This document shows, piece by piece, positions 1 to 7,676 of a stretch of 35,152 bases of DNA; within the stretch, counting starts at the first letter, position 1, and the number at the start of each line of letters is the position of its first letter. The notes beneath the pieces are model-generated. The model saw only the letters and a list, made by a program, of their open reading frames with translations. It had not been told where the DNA came from and did no database searches. Both the position numbers and the translations under genes were made by a program. The DNA comes from Thauera aminoaromatica S2 (lineage in GTDB: Bacteria > Pseudomonadota > Gammaproteobacteria > Burkholderiales > Rhodocyclaceae): assembly GCF_000310185.1 (NCBI RefSeq), contig NZ_AMXD01000026.1, positions 1 to 35,152 of the forward strand, in the 5' to 3' direction.

Positions 1-626
1 CCCGGCACCGTGCCGAGCGCGAGCGCGAGCAGCGCCTCGCCGGCGGCGAAGTCGCCGCCGTGCTTGAGCGGGGCGAGCGCGGTCGCCGCGCTCATGGCGT
101 CCGGCACCGCGCCACCGCCGAAGGTGATCGCGAGGCCGTCCAGCAGGCCGGGCGCCGTGGGCGAGAACAGCGGCTGCGGCGCCACCCAGGCGGTCATCTC
201 GAGCGGGAAGGACACCAGCAGCGCGACCCGCGCCAGCATCGCCGGGTTGAGCACGTTCTGGCCGAGGCCGCCGAACACCTGCTTGCCGACCACGATCGCG
301 AACGCGCCGCCCAGCAGGGGCAGCCACCACGGTGCCCACGGCGGCAGGCAGAGCGCGAGGATCAGCCCGGTCACCACGGCCGAACCGTCGGCGAGCGTGT
401 GGCGCAGCGGGCGCTTGCCGATCGCCAGGGCCGCCGCCTCGGCCGCCACGCAGCCGGCTATCGCCAGCAGCACGGTGGCGAGCGCCGGCCAGCCGAACAG
501 GAACACGCCGGTCGCGGTCGCCGGCAGCAGGGCGAGCAGGACCGTGCGCATGACCTGCGGAATATTGCTGCGCCCATGCACGTGGGGCGCCGCCACCGGG
601 GAGCGGTTCGGGGTCCAGCTCGTCAT
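1..626 (-). CDS. rnfD: RnfD, ion-translocating oxidoreductase subunit D (partial, C-terminus beyond window)
   Basis: Integral membrane subunit of the Rnf complex, which couples electron flow between ferredoxin and NAD to ion movement across the inner membrane. Only the first ~208 residues are present; the gene runs off position 1. The protein begins MTSWTPNRSP and contains several hydrophobic segments. The covalent-FMN site of RnfD/NqrB proteins is recognisable as DAMSAATAL, with the acceptor threonine at residue 182 (codon at 81-83), close to Thr187 of E. coli RnfD. The start codon overlaps the rnfC stop (ATGA-type overlap at 623-626), so translation is probably coupled. rnfG and rnfE would be expected next, outside the window. 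Confidence 0.93.
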   Translation of the reverse strand, partial: MTSWTPNRSPVAAPHVHGRSNIPQVMRTVLLALLPATATGVFLFGWPALATVLLAIAGCVAAEAAALAIGKRPLRHTLADGSAVVTGLILALCLPPWAPWWLPLLGGAFAIVVGKQVFGGLGQNVLNPAMLARVALLVSFPLEMTAWVAPQPLFSPTAPGLLDGLAITFGGGAVPDAMSAATALAPLKHGGDFAAGEALLALALGTVP

Positions 627-2068
627 GATTCGGTCTCCACCGTCTCGGCCGGACGGGCGGGCCGGCGCGCGGCCTTGGCGGCGGCTTCGGCGGCCAGCCG
701 CAGCCGGCGCGCCTCGGCCAGCTTGCGGGTCTCCTCGGCCTTGCGCTGGGCTTCGCGGCGGGCGGCGATCTCGCCCTTGGCATAGTTGAACAGGTGGGCC
801 AGCGGCAGGTGGGCCGGGCACACGTAGGCACAGCAGCCGCAGGACAGGCAGTCGCCCATGCCGAGCTCGGCGGCGTCGTCGATACGCCCGGCACGCACGC
901 GCGCGGCGAGCTCGAGCGGCACCAGGCCGACCGGGCAGACATCCACGCAGCGCCCGCAATGCAGGCAGGCACGTTCGCTCGCCGCATGCGCCTCGGCGGC
1001 GGTGAGCGCGATGATGCCGCTGGTGCCCTTGACCACCGGCGCCTCCAGACCGGGCAGGACCTGGCCCATCATCGGCCCGCCCATCAGCACGCGGGTGGGG
1101 GGCTCGGTGAAGCCGCCGCAGAAGTCGATGAGGTCCCCGGCCGGCGTGCCGATCGGCACCACCACGTTGCGCGGGTTGCGGATCGCGCCGCCGCCCACGG
1201 TGACCACGCGCGACACCAGCGGCTTGCCGAAGCGCACCGCGCGGCACACCGCGAGCGCGGTGCCGACGTTGTGCACGCTGACGCCGATCTCGGCGGAGAG
1301 CTTGCCGGCGGGGATCTCGCGCCCCGTCACGGTGGTGACGAGCTGCTTCTCGGAGCCCATCGGGTAGCGCGAGGGCACGCGCAGCACGTGGATGCCGGGA
1401 TGGGCCGCGGCGGCCGCGCGCATCGCCTCGAGCGCCTCGGGCTTGTTGTCCTCGATCGCGATCACGGTGCGTTTCGCGCCCAGGCCGTTGGCGATCAGGC
1501 GCACACCCTCGACCACGTAGCCGGCGCCCTCGCGCATCAGGCGGTCGTCGCAGGTCAGATAGGGCTCGCACTCGCCGCCGTTGAGGATCAGCGTGTCGAT
1601 CGGGTGGCGGTTGCCGGCGTCCAGCTTGACCGCGGCCGGGAAGGCCGCGCCGCCCAAGCCCACGATGCCCGCGTCGCGCACGCGCGCGGAGACCTCGGCA
1701 CGGGTGAGCGCGAAGGGGTCGACCGCCGGCTCGGTCTCGATCCAGCGCTCCTCGCCATCGGGCTCGAGCGTGATCGTCTGCACCGGCAGGCCGGAGGGGT
1801 GCGGCGCCATGTGGTCGCCGATCGCGATCACCCTGCCCGACGTGGGCGCATGCACCGGCGCCGAAACCGAACCCTGGTGGCGGGCGAGGCGCTGGCCCTT
1901 GAGGACGTGGTCGCCGACCTCGACCTCGGGTGCGGCCGGTTCGCCGATGTGCTGCTGCAGCGGGATGTACAGGCGCTGCGGCAGCGGCAGGCGGGCGATC
2001 GGATGGCAGGCGGTGGGGTCCTTGTTCCCTTCGGGATGGATGCCGCCGCGGAAGCGGAAGATCTTCAT
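623..2068 (-). CDS. rnfC: RnfC, electron transport complex subunit C
   Basis: Peripheral NADH/FMN- and Fe-S-binding subunit of the Rnf complex, on the cytoplasmic face. 481 residues, starting MKIFRFRGGIHPEGNK. The N-terminal part is the RnfC barrel-sandwich domain. A glycine-rich nucleotide-binding stretch (GLGGAAFPAAVKL) follows, typical of the Complex I 51-kDa-like fold. Near the C-terminus lie two 4Fe-4S motifs, CLHCGRCVDVCP and CLSCGCCAYVCP. The C-terminal tail is short, rich in Ala, Glu, Arg and Lys, and probably helical; it is much shorter than in enterobacterial RnfC. The open frame continues upstream, but the ATG at 2068 gives the family N-terminus and lies 35 nt after rnfB. Confidence 0.96.
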   Translation of the reverse strand: MKIFRFRGGIHPEGNKDPTACHPIARLPLPQRLYIPLQQHIGEPAAPEVEVGDHVLKGQRLARHQGSVSAPVHAPTSGRVIAIGDHMAPHPSGLPVQTITLEPDGEERWIETEPAVDPFALTRAEVSARVRDAGIVGLGGAAFPAAVKLDAGNRHPIDTLILNGGECEPYLTCDDRLMREGAGYVVEGVRLIANGLGAKRTVIAIEDNKPEALEAMRAAAAAHPGIHVLRVPSRYPMGSEKQLVTTVTGREIPAGKLSAEIGVSVHNVGTALAVCRAVRFGKPLVSRVVTVGGGAIRNPRNVVVPIGTPAGDLIDFCGGFTEPPTRVLMGGPMMGQVLPGLEAPVVKGTSGIIALTAAEAHAASERACLHCGRCVDVCPVGLVPLELAARVRAGRIDDAAELGMGDCLSCGCCAYVCPAHLPLAHLFNYAKGEIAARREAQRKAEETRKLAEARRLRLAAEAAAKAARRPARPAETVETES

Positions 2069-2103
2069 GGTGCGTGGGGTTCCGGTGTGCTTGCGGCGGG
2101 CGT

Positions 2104-2643
2104 TCAGGCGTGTCCCACGCCCGGCTTGTGCCAGCGCCAGTTGCGCAGGGTGACCGGGATGCCCTCGAGATCGATGCCGCCGGTGGGGCAGACCTCGGCG
2201 CAGGCGCCACAGCCGATGCAGGCCTCTTCGAGGACCACGTGGAGCTGCTTGGTCGCACCCAGGATGGCGTCGGTCGGGCAGGACTTGATGCAGCGCGAGC
2301 AGCCGATGCAGGCGTCGGTGCGCACGCGCGCCAGCAGCGGGCCGCGGTCGGGCAGGTTGCCCGGGTCGAAGGTGGCGCCGAGGATCTGCGCCAGCTTCTC
2401 GGCGACCGCACGCCCGCCCGGGGGGCACAGCGTGACCGGCGCGTCGCCCGCGGCCACCGCGGCGGCCGCCTGTGCGCAGCCGGCGAAGCCGCACTGGCCG
2501 CACTGCGAACCGGGGAGGGCCTCGGCGATGCGCTCCACCACCGGGTCGGTGGTCGCTCCCAGCCACTGCGAGGCGAGACCGAGCAGCCAGCCCAGGGCGA
2601 GGCCCAGGGCGGCGACCGCCACTACCGAGAGAATCATCGTCAT
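2104..2643 (-). CDS. rnfB: RnfB, electron transport complex Fe-S subunit B
   Basis: Ferredoxin-like entry subunit of Rnf, anchored by one N-terminal membrane helix. 179 residues. The helix (residues ~3-25) is followed by the 4Fe-4S domain with CGQCGFAGC plus a downstream Cys in TLCPPGG, then two ferredoxin-type clusters, CIGCSRCIKSCP and CIGCGACAEVCP. Length and domain order are standard for proteobacterial RnfB. The start at 2643 (MTMILS) is chosen because AAGGAG lies about 7 nt upstream; the second Met, two codons in, is an alternative. The gene lies 32 nt after rnfA. Confidence 0.95.
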   Translation of the reverse strand: MTMILSVVAVAALGLALGWLLGLASQWLGATTDPVVERIAEALPGSQCGQCGFAGCAQAAAAVAAGDAPVTLCPPGGRAVAEKLAQILGATFDPGNLPDRGPLLARVRTDACIGCSRCIKSCPTDAILGATKQLHVVLEEACIGCGACAEVCPTGGIDLEGIPVTLRNWRWHKPGVGHA

Positions 2644-2675
2644 CGTCGTGCTCCTTGCGCGTTCGTGGGGAGGTT

Positions 2676-3257
2676 TCAGCGCACCGGCAGGCCGGCGAAA
2701 CCCATGAAGGCCAGCGACAGCAGGCCGGCGGTGATCAGCGCGATCGGCGCGCCGGCGAAGGCGGCGGGCACGTTCGCGAGCGCGATGCGCTCGCGCAGGC
2801 CGGCGAAGAGGAGGATCACCAGCGTGAAGCCGAGCGCCGAGCCGGCGCCATAGAGCATGCTTGCGACCAGGCCGTTGCCCTGCTGGGTGTTGAGCAGCGC
2901 CGTGCCGAGCACCGCGCAGTTGGTGGTGATCAGCGGCAGGTAGATGCCCAGGGTGTGGTGCAGCACCGGACTGGCCTTCTGGATCGCCATCTCGGTGAAC
3001 TGCACCACCGCGGCGATCACCAGGATGTAGGTCAGGATGCGCAGGTGCAGCATGTCGAGCGGCTGCAGCAGGGCGTGCTCGACCACCCACGCCGCGCCCG
3101 AGGTGAGGGTGAGCACGAAGGTGGTGGCGAGCCCCATGCCGAGCGCGGTCTCGAGCTTTCCCGAGACCCCGAGGAAGGGGCACAGGCCGAGGAAGCGGAC
3201 CAGGATCACGTTGTTCACCAGGGCCGTGCCGAGCAGTAGCAGCAGATATTCCTTCAT
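2676..3257 (-). CDS. rnfA: RnfA, electron transport complex subunit A
   Basis: Polytopic inner-membrane subunit of Rnf, homologous to NqrE. 193 residues from [10 protein letters not shown], exactly the E. coli RnfA length, with six predicted membrane segments. Conserved stretches include [18 protein letters not shown] near the N-terminus and the central [12 protein letters not shown]. Each carries a Cys at the position implicated in the intramembrane Fe-S cluster of RnfA/RnfE and NqrD/NqrE (family knowledge). An in-frame TTG upstream (3278) would add seven residues with no family support. This is the first gene of the rnf operon and is preceded by a good sigma70-like promoter on the minus strand. 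Confidence 0.96.
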   Translation of the reverse strand: MKEYLLLLLGTALVNNVILVRFLGLCPFLGVSGKLETALGMGLATTFVLTLTSGAAWVVEHALLQPLDMLHLRILTYILVIAAVVQFTEMAIQKASPVLHHTLGIYLPLITTNCAVLGTALLNTQQGNGLVASMLYGAGSALGFTLVILLFAGLRERIALANVPAAFAGAPIALITAGLLSLAFMGFAGLPVR

Positions 3258-3302
3258 GTCGGGATCAGGTTCCTGCAAGCGGTTCGAGTGGCATGCAAGT
3301 TC

Positions 3303-3331
3303 ATCTTAATTGACGTTGACGTTAACGACAA
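3303..3331 (-). promoter_or_regulatory. Predicted sigma70-type promoter of the rnf operon
   Basis: On the minus strand, a -35 TTGTCG (3331-3326) and a -10 TAAGAT (3308-3303) are separated by exactly 17 nt, about 45 nt upstream of rnfA. The elements [14 protein letters not shown] those of the divergent nfu-like promoter. Confidence 0.5.
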
Positions 3332-3338
3332 GTAGAAT
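3310..3338 (+). promoter_or_regulatory. Predicted sigma70-type promoter of the nfu-like gene
   Basis: A -35 TTGACG (3310-3315) and a -10 TAGAAT (3333-3338) are separated by 17 nt, close to consensus, giving a 5' leader of about 100 nt before the ATG at 3444. The segment 3310-3327 reads as three near-identical hexamers (TTGACG, TTGACG, TTAACG), which could also be a regulator site acting on both divergent promoters. Confidence 0.55.
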
Positions 3339-3443
3339 TCGTTCCGCAGTGTCGCAATCCGTCCCGCACTCCGCCTTGTCCTGGTGCTCACGGATCGCTT
3401 CCCCCAGTCGCAGCACAGCCCTACCAAGCCGGAGGAGTCCGCC

Positions 3444-4052
3444 ATGCCCAATGTCACCGCCGTCATGTCCACGCCCAACCCGCTGGCGAACAAGTTCATG
3501 CTCGATGCGCCGCTGTATACGGGCGCGCCGCGTCATTTCAGCGCCGGTGTCGCGGTCGTCGGCGACACCCTGGGCGAGAGCCTGCTGGCGGTGCCCGGCG
3601 TCGTCGACATCTATTGCACCGGCGGCTTCATCACCATCACCCGCGACCCGGGCACGCCCTGGTCGGCGATCGAGCCCGCGGTCACCGAGCTGATCGAGGG
3701 GCACAAGGCGCGCCGCGTCATCGGCATCGCCAACCCGGCAGGACCGGGTGGGGCGGCGGGCGCCGCGATCGGCGCAGGCGAGGCCGTGGCCGAGGAGCCG
3801 GTGGAGGTCGAGGCCGACGATGCCGAACTGCTGATGCGCATCAACCAGATCCTCGACGAGCACATCCGGCCCTTCCTCGACCAGGACGGCGGCGGCCTCG
3901 ACGTGGTCAAGCTCAAGGAATTCACCCTGACGGTGCGCTACAAGGGCGCCTGCGGAGGTTGTCCGTCGTCCTCGACCGGGACGCTGTTCGCGATCAACAA
4001 CCTGCTGCAGAACTATGTGGACGACCGCCTGCTCGTGGAGCCGATCTACTGA
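3444..4052 (+). CDS. Nfu/NifU-like Fe-S cluster scaffold or carrier protein
   Basis: Predicted cytoplasmic Fe-S cluster carrier of 202 residues. The N-terminal Nfu_N-type domain (residues ~8-95) has the family signature TPNPLANKF. An Ala/Gly/Glu-rich linker follows (~96-125). The C-terminal NifU-like domain carries the cluster-binding CxxC in GACGGCPSS. The start at 3444 follows a perfect GGAGGAG (3431-3437) with a 6-nt spacer; upstream in-frame starts lack such a site. It is divergent from rnf, itself a large Fe-S consumer, and its 3' end overlaps the convergent U32 gene by 7 nt. The two-domain architecture matches Nfu rather than full NifU, because no IscU-like or ferredoxin domain is present. 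Confidence 0.85.
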   Translation: MPNVTAVMSTPNPLANKFMLDAPLYTGAPRHFSAGVAVVGDTLGESLLAVPGVVDIYCTGGFITITRDPGTPWSAIEPAVTELIEGHKARRVIGIANPAGPGGAAGAAIGAGEAVAEEPVEVEADDAELLMRINQILDEHIRPFLDQDGGGLDVVKLKEFTLTVRYKGACGGCPSSSTGTLFAINNLLQNYVDDRLLVEPIY

Positions 4053-5101
4053 GCACCTGCTGCGCGACCGTCGCACAGCGGCTGCGCCGCTTCGGATGCG
4101 CGGGAGACGACCTCCGGGTAGTAGCACATGAAGCCGGTCGCGCAGTGTTCGTGCGCAGGCCGCAGGTTGCGCGCACGGGCCATCACCGCCGCGGGGGCTT
4201 CGCCGTTGTCGTGGGCGTCGAGGATCCGCCGGACCATGCGCACGCTGGCGAGCTTGCGCTCGGGCGGACCCTCGCGGCCGGCGATCTTGAGCGCGTGGAT
4301 GCCGCCGCGCCCGAACGCCGGGATCGCGCACAGGCCGCAGGGGCCGAAGGGCAGGCCGTCGGCGGTGGTGGTGAAGCCGCAGGAGAAGCGGTACCACAGC
4401 CAGCGCCGATAGGCCTCGTCGTTCTCCTGCAGGCGGGCCGCGAGCGCGGCCGAGAGCGGCCGGCCGTCGCGGTGGCGGTGCGCGTAGGCGTAGCGGTCCA
4501 GGCAGATCGGCCCGCCGAGCGCGCCCGGGAGGTGCAGGGTGTTGCAGCTGCCTTCCTCGTAGACGCAGCCGTCGTTGAGCACGAAGGCCTCGATCTCCAG
4601 GTCGGGCACTGCGGCGGCGATCTCCGCGGCCTCGTCGAGGGTGATGTCGCGCGGCAGGATCAGCCGGCGCGCGCCGAGCTCGCGGTAGAGGCGGGCGCCG
4701 TCGGCATTGCGGCAGGTGGCCACCGAGCTGACGTGGATGCGCAGCTCCGGCTCGGCTTCGGCCAGCGCCAGGAGCAGGCCGGGGTCGCTCGCGATCACCG
4801 CATCGCCCCCCATGTCGACGTAGCGGTGCGCGATCGCGAGCGCGAACTCGATCTGTTCGACCGAATACTGCTGTGCGTTGAGCACCAGGGAGAGCTGTAC
4901 GCCATTGCGGTGGGCGAGCGCCACCGCCTCGGCGAGCGCGGCCAGCGAGGGGAGGTTGCCGCCGGGACGGCGGTTGGCGCTGGCGCCACCGAAGCGCTCG
5001 GCCCACTCGCGCGGCGTCACCCCGCAATAGAGTTCGTCCGCCCCGGCGCGCGCCAGCGCGGCGATCTCGTCGAGTTGCCGGATGGGGGCGACGATCTTCA
5101 T
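4046..5101 (-). CDS. U32-family protein, UbiU-like (predicted 4Fe-4S protein)
   Basis: 351 residues of the peptidase-U32 fold. It starts MKIVAPIRQLDEIAALARAGADE, the usual TIM-barrel opening of this family. Four cysteines, C179, C186, C200 and C241, have the spacing C-x6-C-x13-C-x40-C, close to the 4Fe-4S ligands of E. coli UbiU (C169, C176, C193, C232). This points to a UbiU/RlhA-type hydroxylation role rather than proteolysis. Extra cysteines occur in GPCGLC (C255, C258) and near the C-terminus. GAGGA lies 7 nt upstream of the ATG. It is the last gene of the aldehyde dehydrogenase operon, 10 nt after its partner. The exact substrate is unknown; oxygen-independent quinone hydroxylation is one possibility. 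Confidence 0.72.
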   Translation of the reverse strand: MKIVAPIRQLDEIAALARAGADELYCGVTPREWAERFGGASANRRPGGNLPSLAALAEAVALAHRNGVQLSLVLNAQQYSVEQIEFALAIAHRYVDMGGDAVIASDPGLLLALAEAEPELRIHVSSVATCRNADGARLYRELGARRLILPRDITLDEAAEIAAAVPDLEIEAFVLNDGCVYEEGSCNTLHLPGALGGPICLDRYAYAHRHRDGRPLSAALAARLQENDEAYRRWLWYRFSCGFTTTADGLPFGPCGLCAIPAFGRGGIHALKIAGREGPPERKLASVRMVRRILDAHDNGEAPAAVMARARNLRPAHEHCATGFMCYYPEVVSRASEAAQPLCDGRAAGAQ

Positions 5102-5111
5102 GCGCGTTTCC

Positions 5112-6086
5112 TCACAAGGTCTCGCCGGGCACGATCAGGCGCGCCACCCGGCCCGCCGCGACAGCGCTGGCGAGCGTGGCGAGGTTGGCGGCGGAGTGGC
5201 GGCAGAACACGGTGTTGCCCACGTGCAGGGTCTCCCAGGCGTCGTGTGTACCGTCGCGTGTGCGCTCGGTGCGGGCGGCGAGTCCGAGGCATTCGTGGTG
5301 GCAGAAGGGCCGCGCCGCGAACCGCTCCGGGCCCTCGCGCGCGAGACCTGCGGTGCGGCACATGCGTCCCTTGGCGACGAAGGCGAAGGGCAGGTGCACC
5401 CCGAGCGGCAGCGGCACGCCCGCGAAGCTGTCGGCGGACGCGAAGAGCGGCAGGTCGATCTCGACGCGTGCGATCCCCAGGCGGGCGAGCAGGCGCCGGG
5501 TCCAGGGCGAGGCGAAGCCGTGCGCGGCGGGCGGTGCGTACTGCGGGTTGCCGAGGCGCGGGTCCTTGAGCATGCGGCACAGGATGCGGCCGGCGACGGC
5601 CTGCAGCAGCGGATGGCGCTCGCGCAGGCGCAGCGCCACCCCCCAGTCGTTGACCACCACCTCCGCGCCCGGCGGCAGCAGGGCGAAGAGCGCATCGAGG
5701 GCGCGCAGGACCTCGGGCGAGGCCACCGGCGTGCGCAGGCAGACCTCCAGCCCGGCCACGGACGCCTCGGCGAGCGTGCGCGCGAGCTGCGCGGGCTCGG
5801 GCAGCAGGCGCTCGCAGAATTCGCTGCCGACGTGCAGCCGCGTCGGGCGCAGCGGTGCCAGCCAGGCCGCGAGCGCCTCGTCGTGCAGGGTGGCGGACCA
5901 GAATGCCGCGCGTGCGGGCGTGTCCGCACCCAGGCGCTCCAGTGCGCGCGGTCGCACCATCGCCACCGCGATCGCCACCCCGGTCGCCGGCAGCGCAGCC
6001 AGGGACGGAGGCGACGCCGTGCTCGCAGCAACGCTCGCACTTGCCGGCGCGGACGGGCGGCGCAGGAAGCCGAGCGGTGCGGACAT
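5112..6086 (-). CDS. U32-related protein, UbiV-like partner
   Basis: 324 residues. The first ~30 residues are Ala/Ser/Pro-rich and low in complexity, so the true start could be further in. The body resembles U32-type proteins, with VVNDWG (residues 144-149) and CRMLKDPR (170-177). Cysteines C243, C262 and C266 (C-x18-C-x3-C), with an upstream candidate C91, recall the UbiV 4Fe-4S pattern (C-x12-C-x3-C plus one distant Cys). The start codon directly abuts the aldehyde dehydrogenase stop, and its own stop is 10 nt before the UbiU-like gene. The pair therefore probably forms a heterodimer as UbiU-UbiV do. No UbiT-like gene is adjacent. Assignment rests on context and Cys spacing. Confidence 0.55.
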   Translation of the reverse strand: MSAPLGFLRRPSAPASASVAASTASPPSLAALPATGVAIAVAMVRPRALERLGADTPARAAFWSATLHDEALAAWLAPLRPTRLHVGSEFCERLLPEPAQLARTLAEASVAGLEVCLRTPVASPEVLRALDALFALLPPGAEVVVNDWGVALRLRERHPLLQAVAGRILCRMLKDPRLGNPQYAPPAAHGFASPWTRRLLARLGIARVEIDLPLFASADSFAGVPLPLGVHLPFAFVAKGRMCRTAGLAREGPERFAARPFCHHECLGLAARTERTRDGTHDAWETLHVGNTVFCRHSAANLATLASAVAAGRVARLIVPGETL

Positions 6087-7508
6087 TCAGGCGGCGGGGA
6101 GGTTGATGTTGAAGAGCTGCGGGCGGGTGTATTCGAGCAGCCCCTCGAGGCCGAACTCGACGCCGAAGCCCGACATCTTGCAGCCGCCAAAGGGGCAGTG
6201 CGGCAATACCTCGGCATGGCCGTTGATCCACACCGTGCCGCACTCGAGGCGGTTCGCCAGCGCGCGCGCGGCCTCCAGGTCGCCCGACCACACCGAGCCG
6301 CCGAGACCGTTGGTGCTGGCGTTGGCGAGCCGCAGCGCCTCGTCCACGTCGCGGTAGCGGATCACCGGCAGCACCGGGCCGAACTGCTCCTCGTCGACCA
6401 GCCGGGTGCCGTCGGCGATGTCGGCGACGATGGTCGGCGGGTAGAAGTAGCCCTTGCCGGGCAGCGGCTCGCCGCCGCACAGGATGCGGGCGCCGGCGGC
6501 GCGTGCATCCTCGACGAGCTCGCATACGCGCTCGAACTGGTCGCGGTTCTGGATCGGCCCGAAGCTCGTGCCCTCGTCCAGGCCGCTGCCGAGCTTCTGC
6601 CGCGCGGCGATGGCGACCAGGTGCCGGCACATGTCCTCGTACTGGGACTCGTGCACATAGAGGCGCTTGAGCGCGGCGCAGGTCTGTCCCATGTTGAGGA
6701 AGGCGCTGCCGAACACCCCCTCGGCGATCGCGCCGATGTCGGTGCCCGGCAGCACGATGCCGGCGTCATTGCCGCCCAGTTCCAGTGTGAGCCGCTTCAG
6801 CGTGTCGGCGGCGTTGCGCATGATGTCCTGGCCGGTGCGCGTCGAGCCGGTGAACACGATCTTGTGGATGCCGGGGTGGCCCGAGATCCCGCGCCCGAGC
6901 GCTGCGCCGCCGGCCACCGCATTCACCAGCCCGGGCGGCGCCACCTCGTCGATCAGCTCGACCAGGCGCAGGGTGTTGAGCGGGGTCAGCTCCGAGGGCT
7001 TGATCACCACCGCGTTGCCGGCGCGCAGCGCGGGCATGATGTGCCACACCGCGATCATCAGCGGCCAGTTCCACGGCGTGATCGATCCCACCACGCCGAG
7101 CGGCCTGCGGTGCAGCTCGATGCGCTTGCCCGGGCGGTCCTCGATCACCTCGACCGGCAGCTCGAGCGCGGCGGTGGCGCGCGTCCATGCGACCGCGCCG
7201 CCGACCTCCATGTGCGCGAGCGCGAGCGGCTTGCCCTGCTCGCGGACGATGATCTCGGCGAGCTCGGGCGCGTTCTGTTCGATGCGCGCGGCGATCGCTT
7301 CGAGCAGGGCGCGGCGTTCCGCGCAGGAGCTGTGCTGCCACTGCTCGAACGCGCGCGCGGCCGCCGCCACCGCCTCGTCAAGCTGCGCGGGGGAGGCGTT
7401 CGGGCACTCGGCGAAGGCCTCGCCGAGCGCGGGGTCGATGACCGGCAGGGTGCCGCGGTCGCCGGCGACCTTGCGGCCGCCGATGACGAGGGAGGGCGTC
7501 TTGTTCAT
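6087..7508 (-). CDS. NAD(P)-dependent aldehyde dehydrogenase
   Basis: 473 residues, the normal length for the aldehyde dehydrogenase superfamily, cytoplasmic with no signal peptide. The catalytic set is complete: N147 in TPWNWP, K170 in VIKPSE, the Rossmann-associated FTGSTRTG, the general base E243 in LELGGND and the nucleophile C277 in GQTCAAL. It would oxidise an aldehyde to the carboxylic acid. It heads an operon with two U32-family genes and is preceded by the same promoter module found upstream of the QHNDH operon. That makes the aldehyde product of amine oxidation its most likely substrate (inference). AGGA lies 9 nt before the ATG. Substrate chain length cannot be read from sequence. 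Confidence 0.92.
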   Translation of the reverse strand: MNKTPSLVIGGRKVAGDRGTLPVIDPALGEAFAECPNASPAQLDEAVAAAARAFEQWQHSSCAERRALLEAIAARIEQNAPELAEIIVREQGKPLALAHMEVGGAVAWTRATAALELPVEVIEDRPGKRIELHRRPLGVVGSITPWNWPLMIAVWHIMPALRAGNAVVIKPSELTPLNTLRLVELIDEVAPPGLVNAVAGGAALGRGISGHPGIHKIVFTGSTRTGQDIMRNAADTLKRLTLELGGNDAGIVLPGTDIGAIAEGVFGSAFLNMGQTCAALKRLYVHESQYEDMCRHLVAIAARQKLGSGLDEGTSFGPIQNRDQFERVCELVEDARAAGARILCGGEPLPGKGYFYPPTIVADIADGTRLVDEEQFGPVLPVIRYRDVDEALRLANASTNGLGGSVWSGDLEAARALANRLECGTVWINGHAEVLPHCPFGGCKMSGFGVEFGLEGLLEYTRPQLFNINLPAA

Positions 7509-7589
7509 GGATCGGATCCTGGCAGGAGTTGGAAGGCGTGGTGACGGGCTCGCGGGTCGGCTGCCGCGGCCCTGCCTGCGTCGATGGGA

Positions 7590-7653
7590 AGACTAGCCCG
7601 GCGCTGTAAACCAGCTTTTCACGATTTGTGCGGAATTGTGCGCAGTTGTAGCG
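7590..7653 (-). promoter_or_regulatory. Shared promoter/operator module, copy A (aldehyde dehydrogenase operon)
   Basis: Read on the minus strand: CGCTACAACT (7653-7644), GCGCACAA (7643-7636), a second GCACA one helical turn further on, GTTTAC (7611-7606) and a -10 TAGTCT (7595-7590), about 80 nt before the aldehyde dehydrogenase ATG. GCGCACAA to GTTTAC is 32 bp and GTTTAC to the -10 has a 10-bp gap, identical to copies B and C. The 18-nt string CGCTACAACTGCGCACAA is identical to copy B. No good -35 box is present, as expected for an activator-dependent promoter. Confidence 0.72.
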
Positions 7654-7676
7654 TGCGCGGCGCGAGGCGGGCGGCC

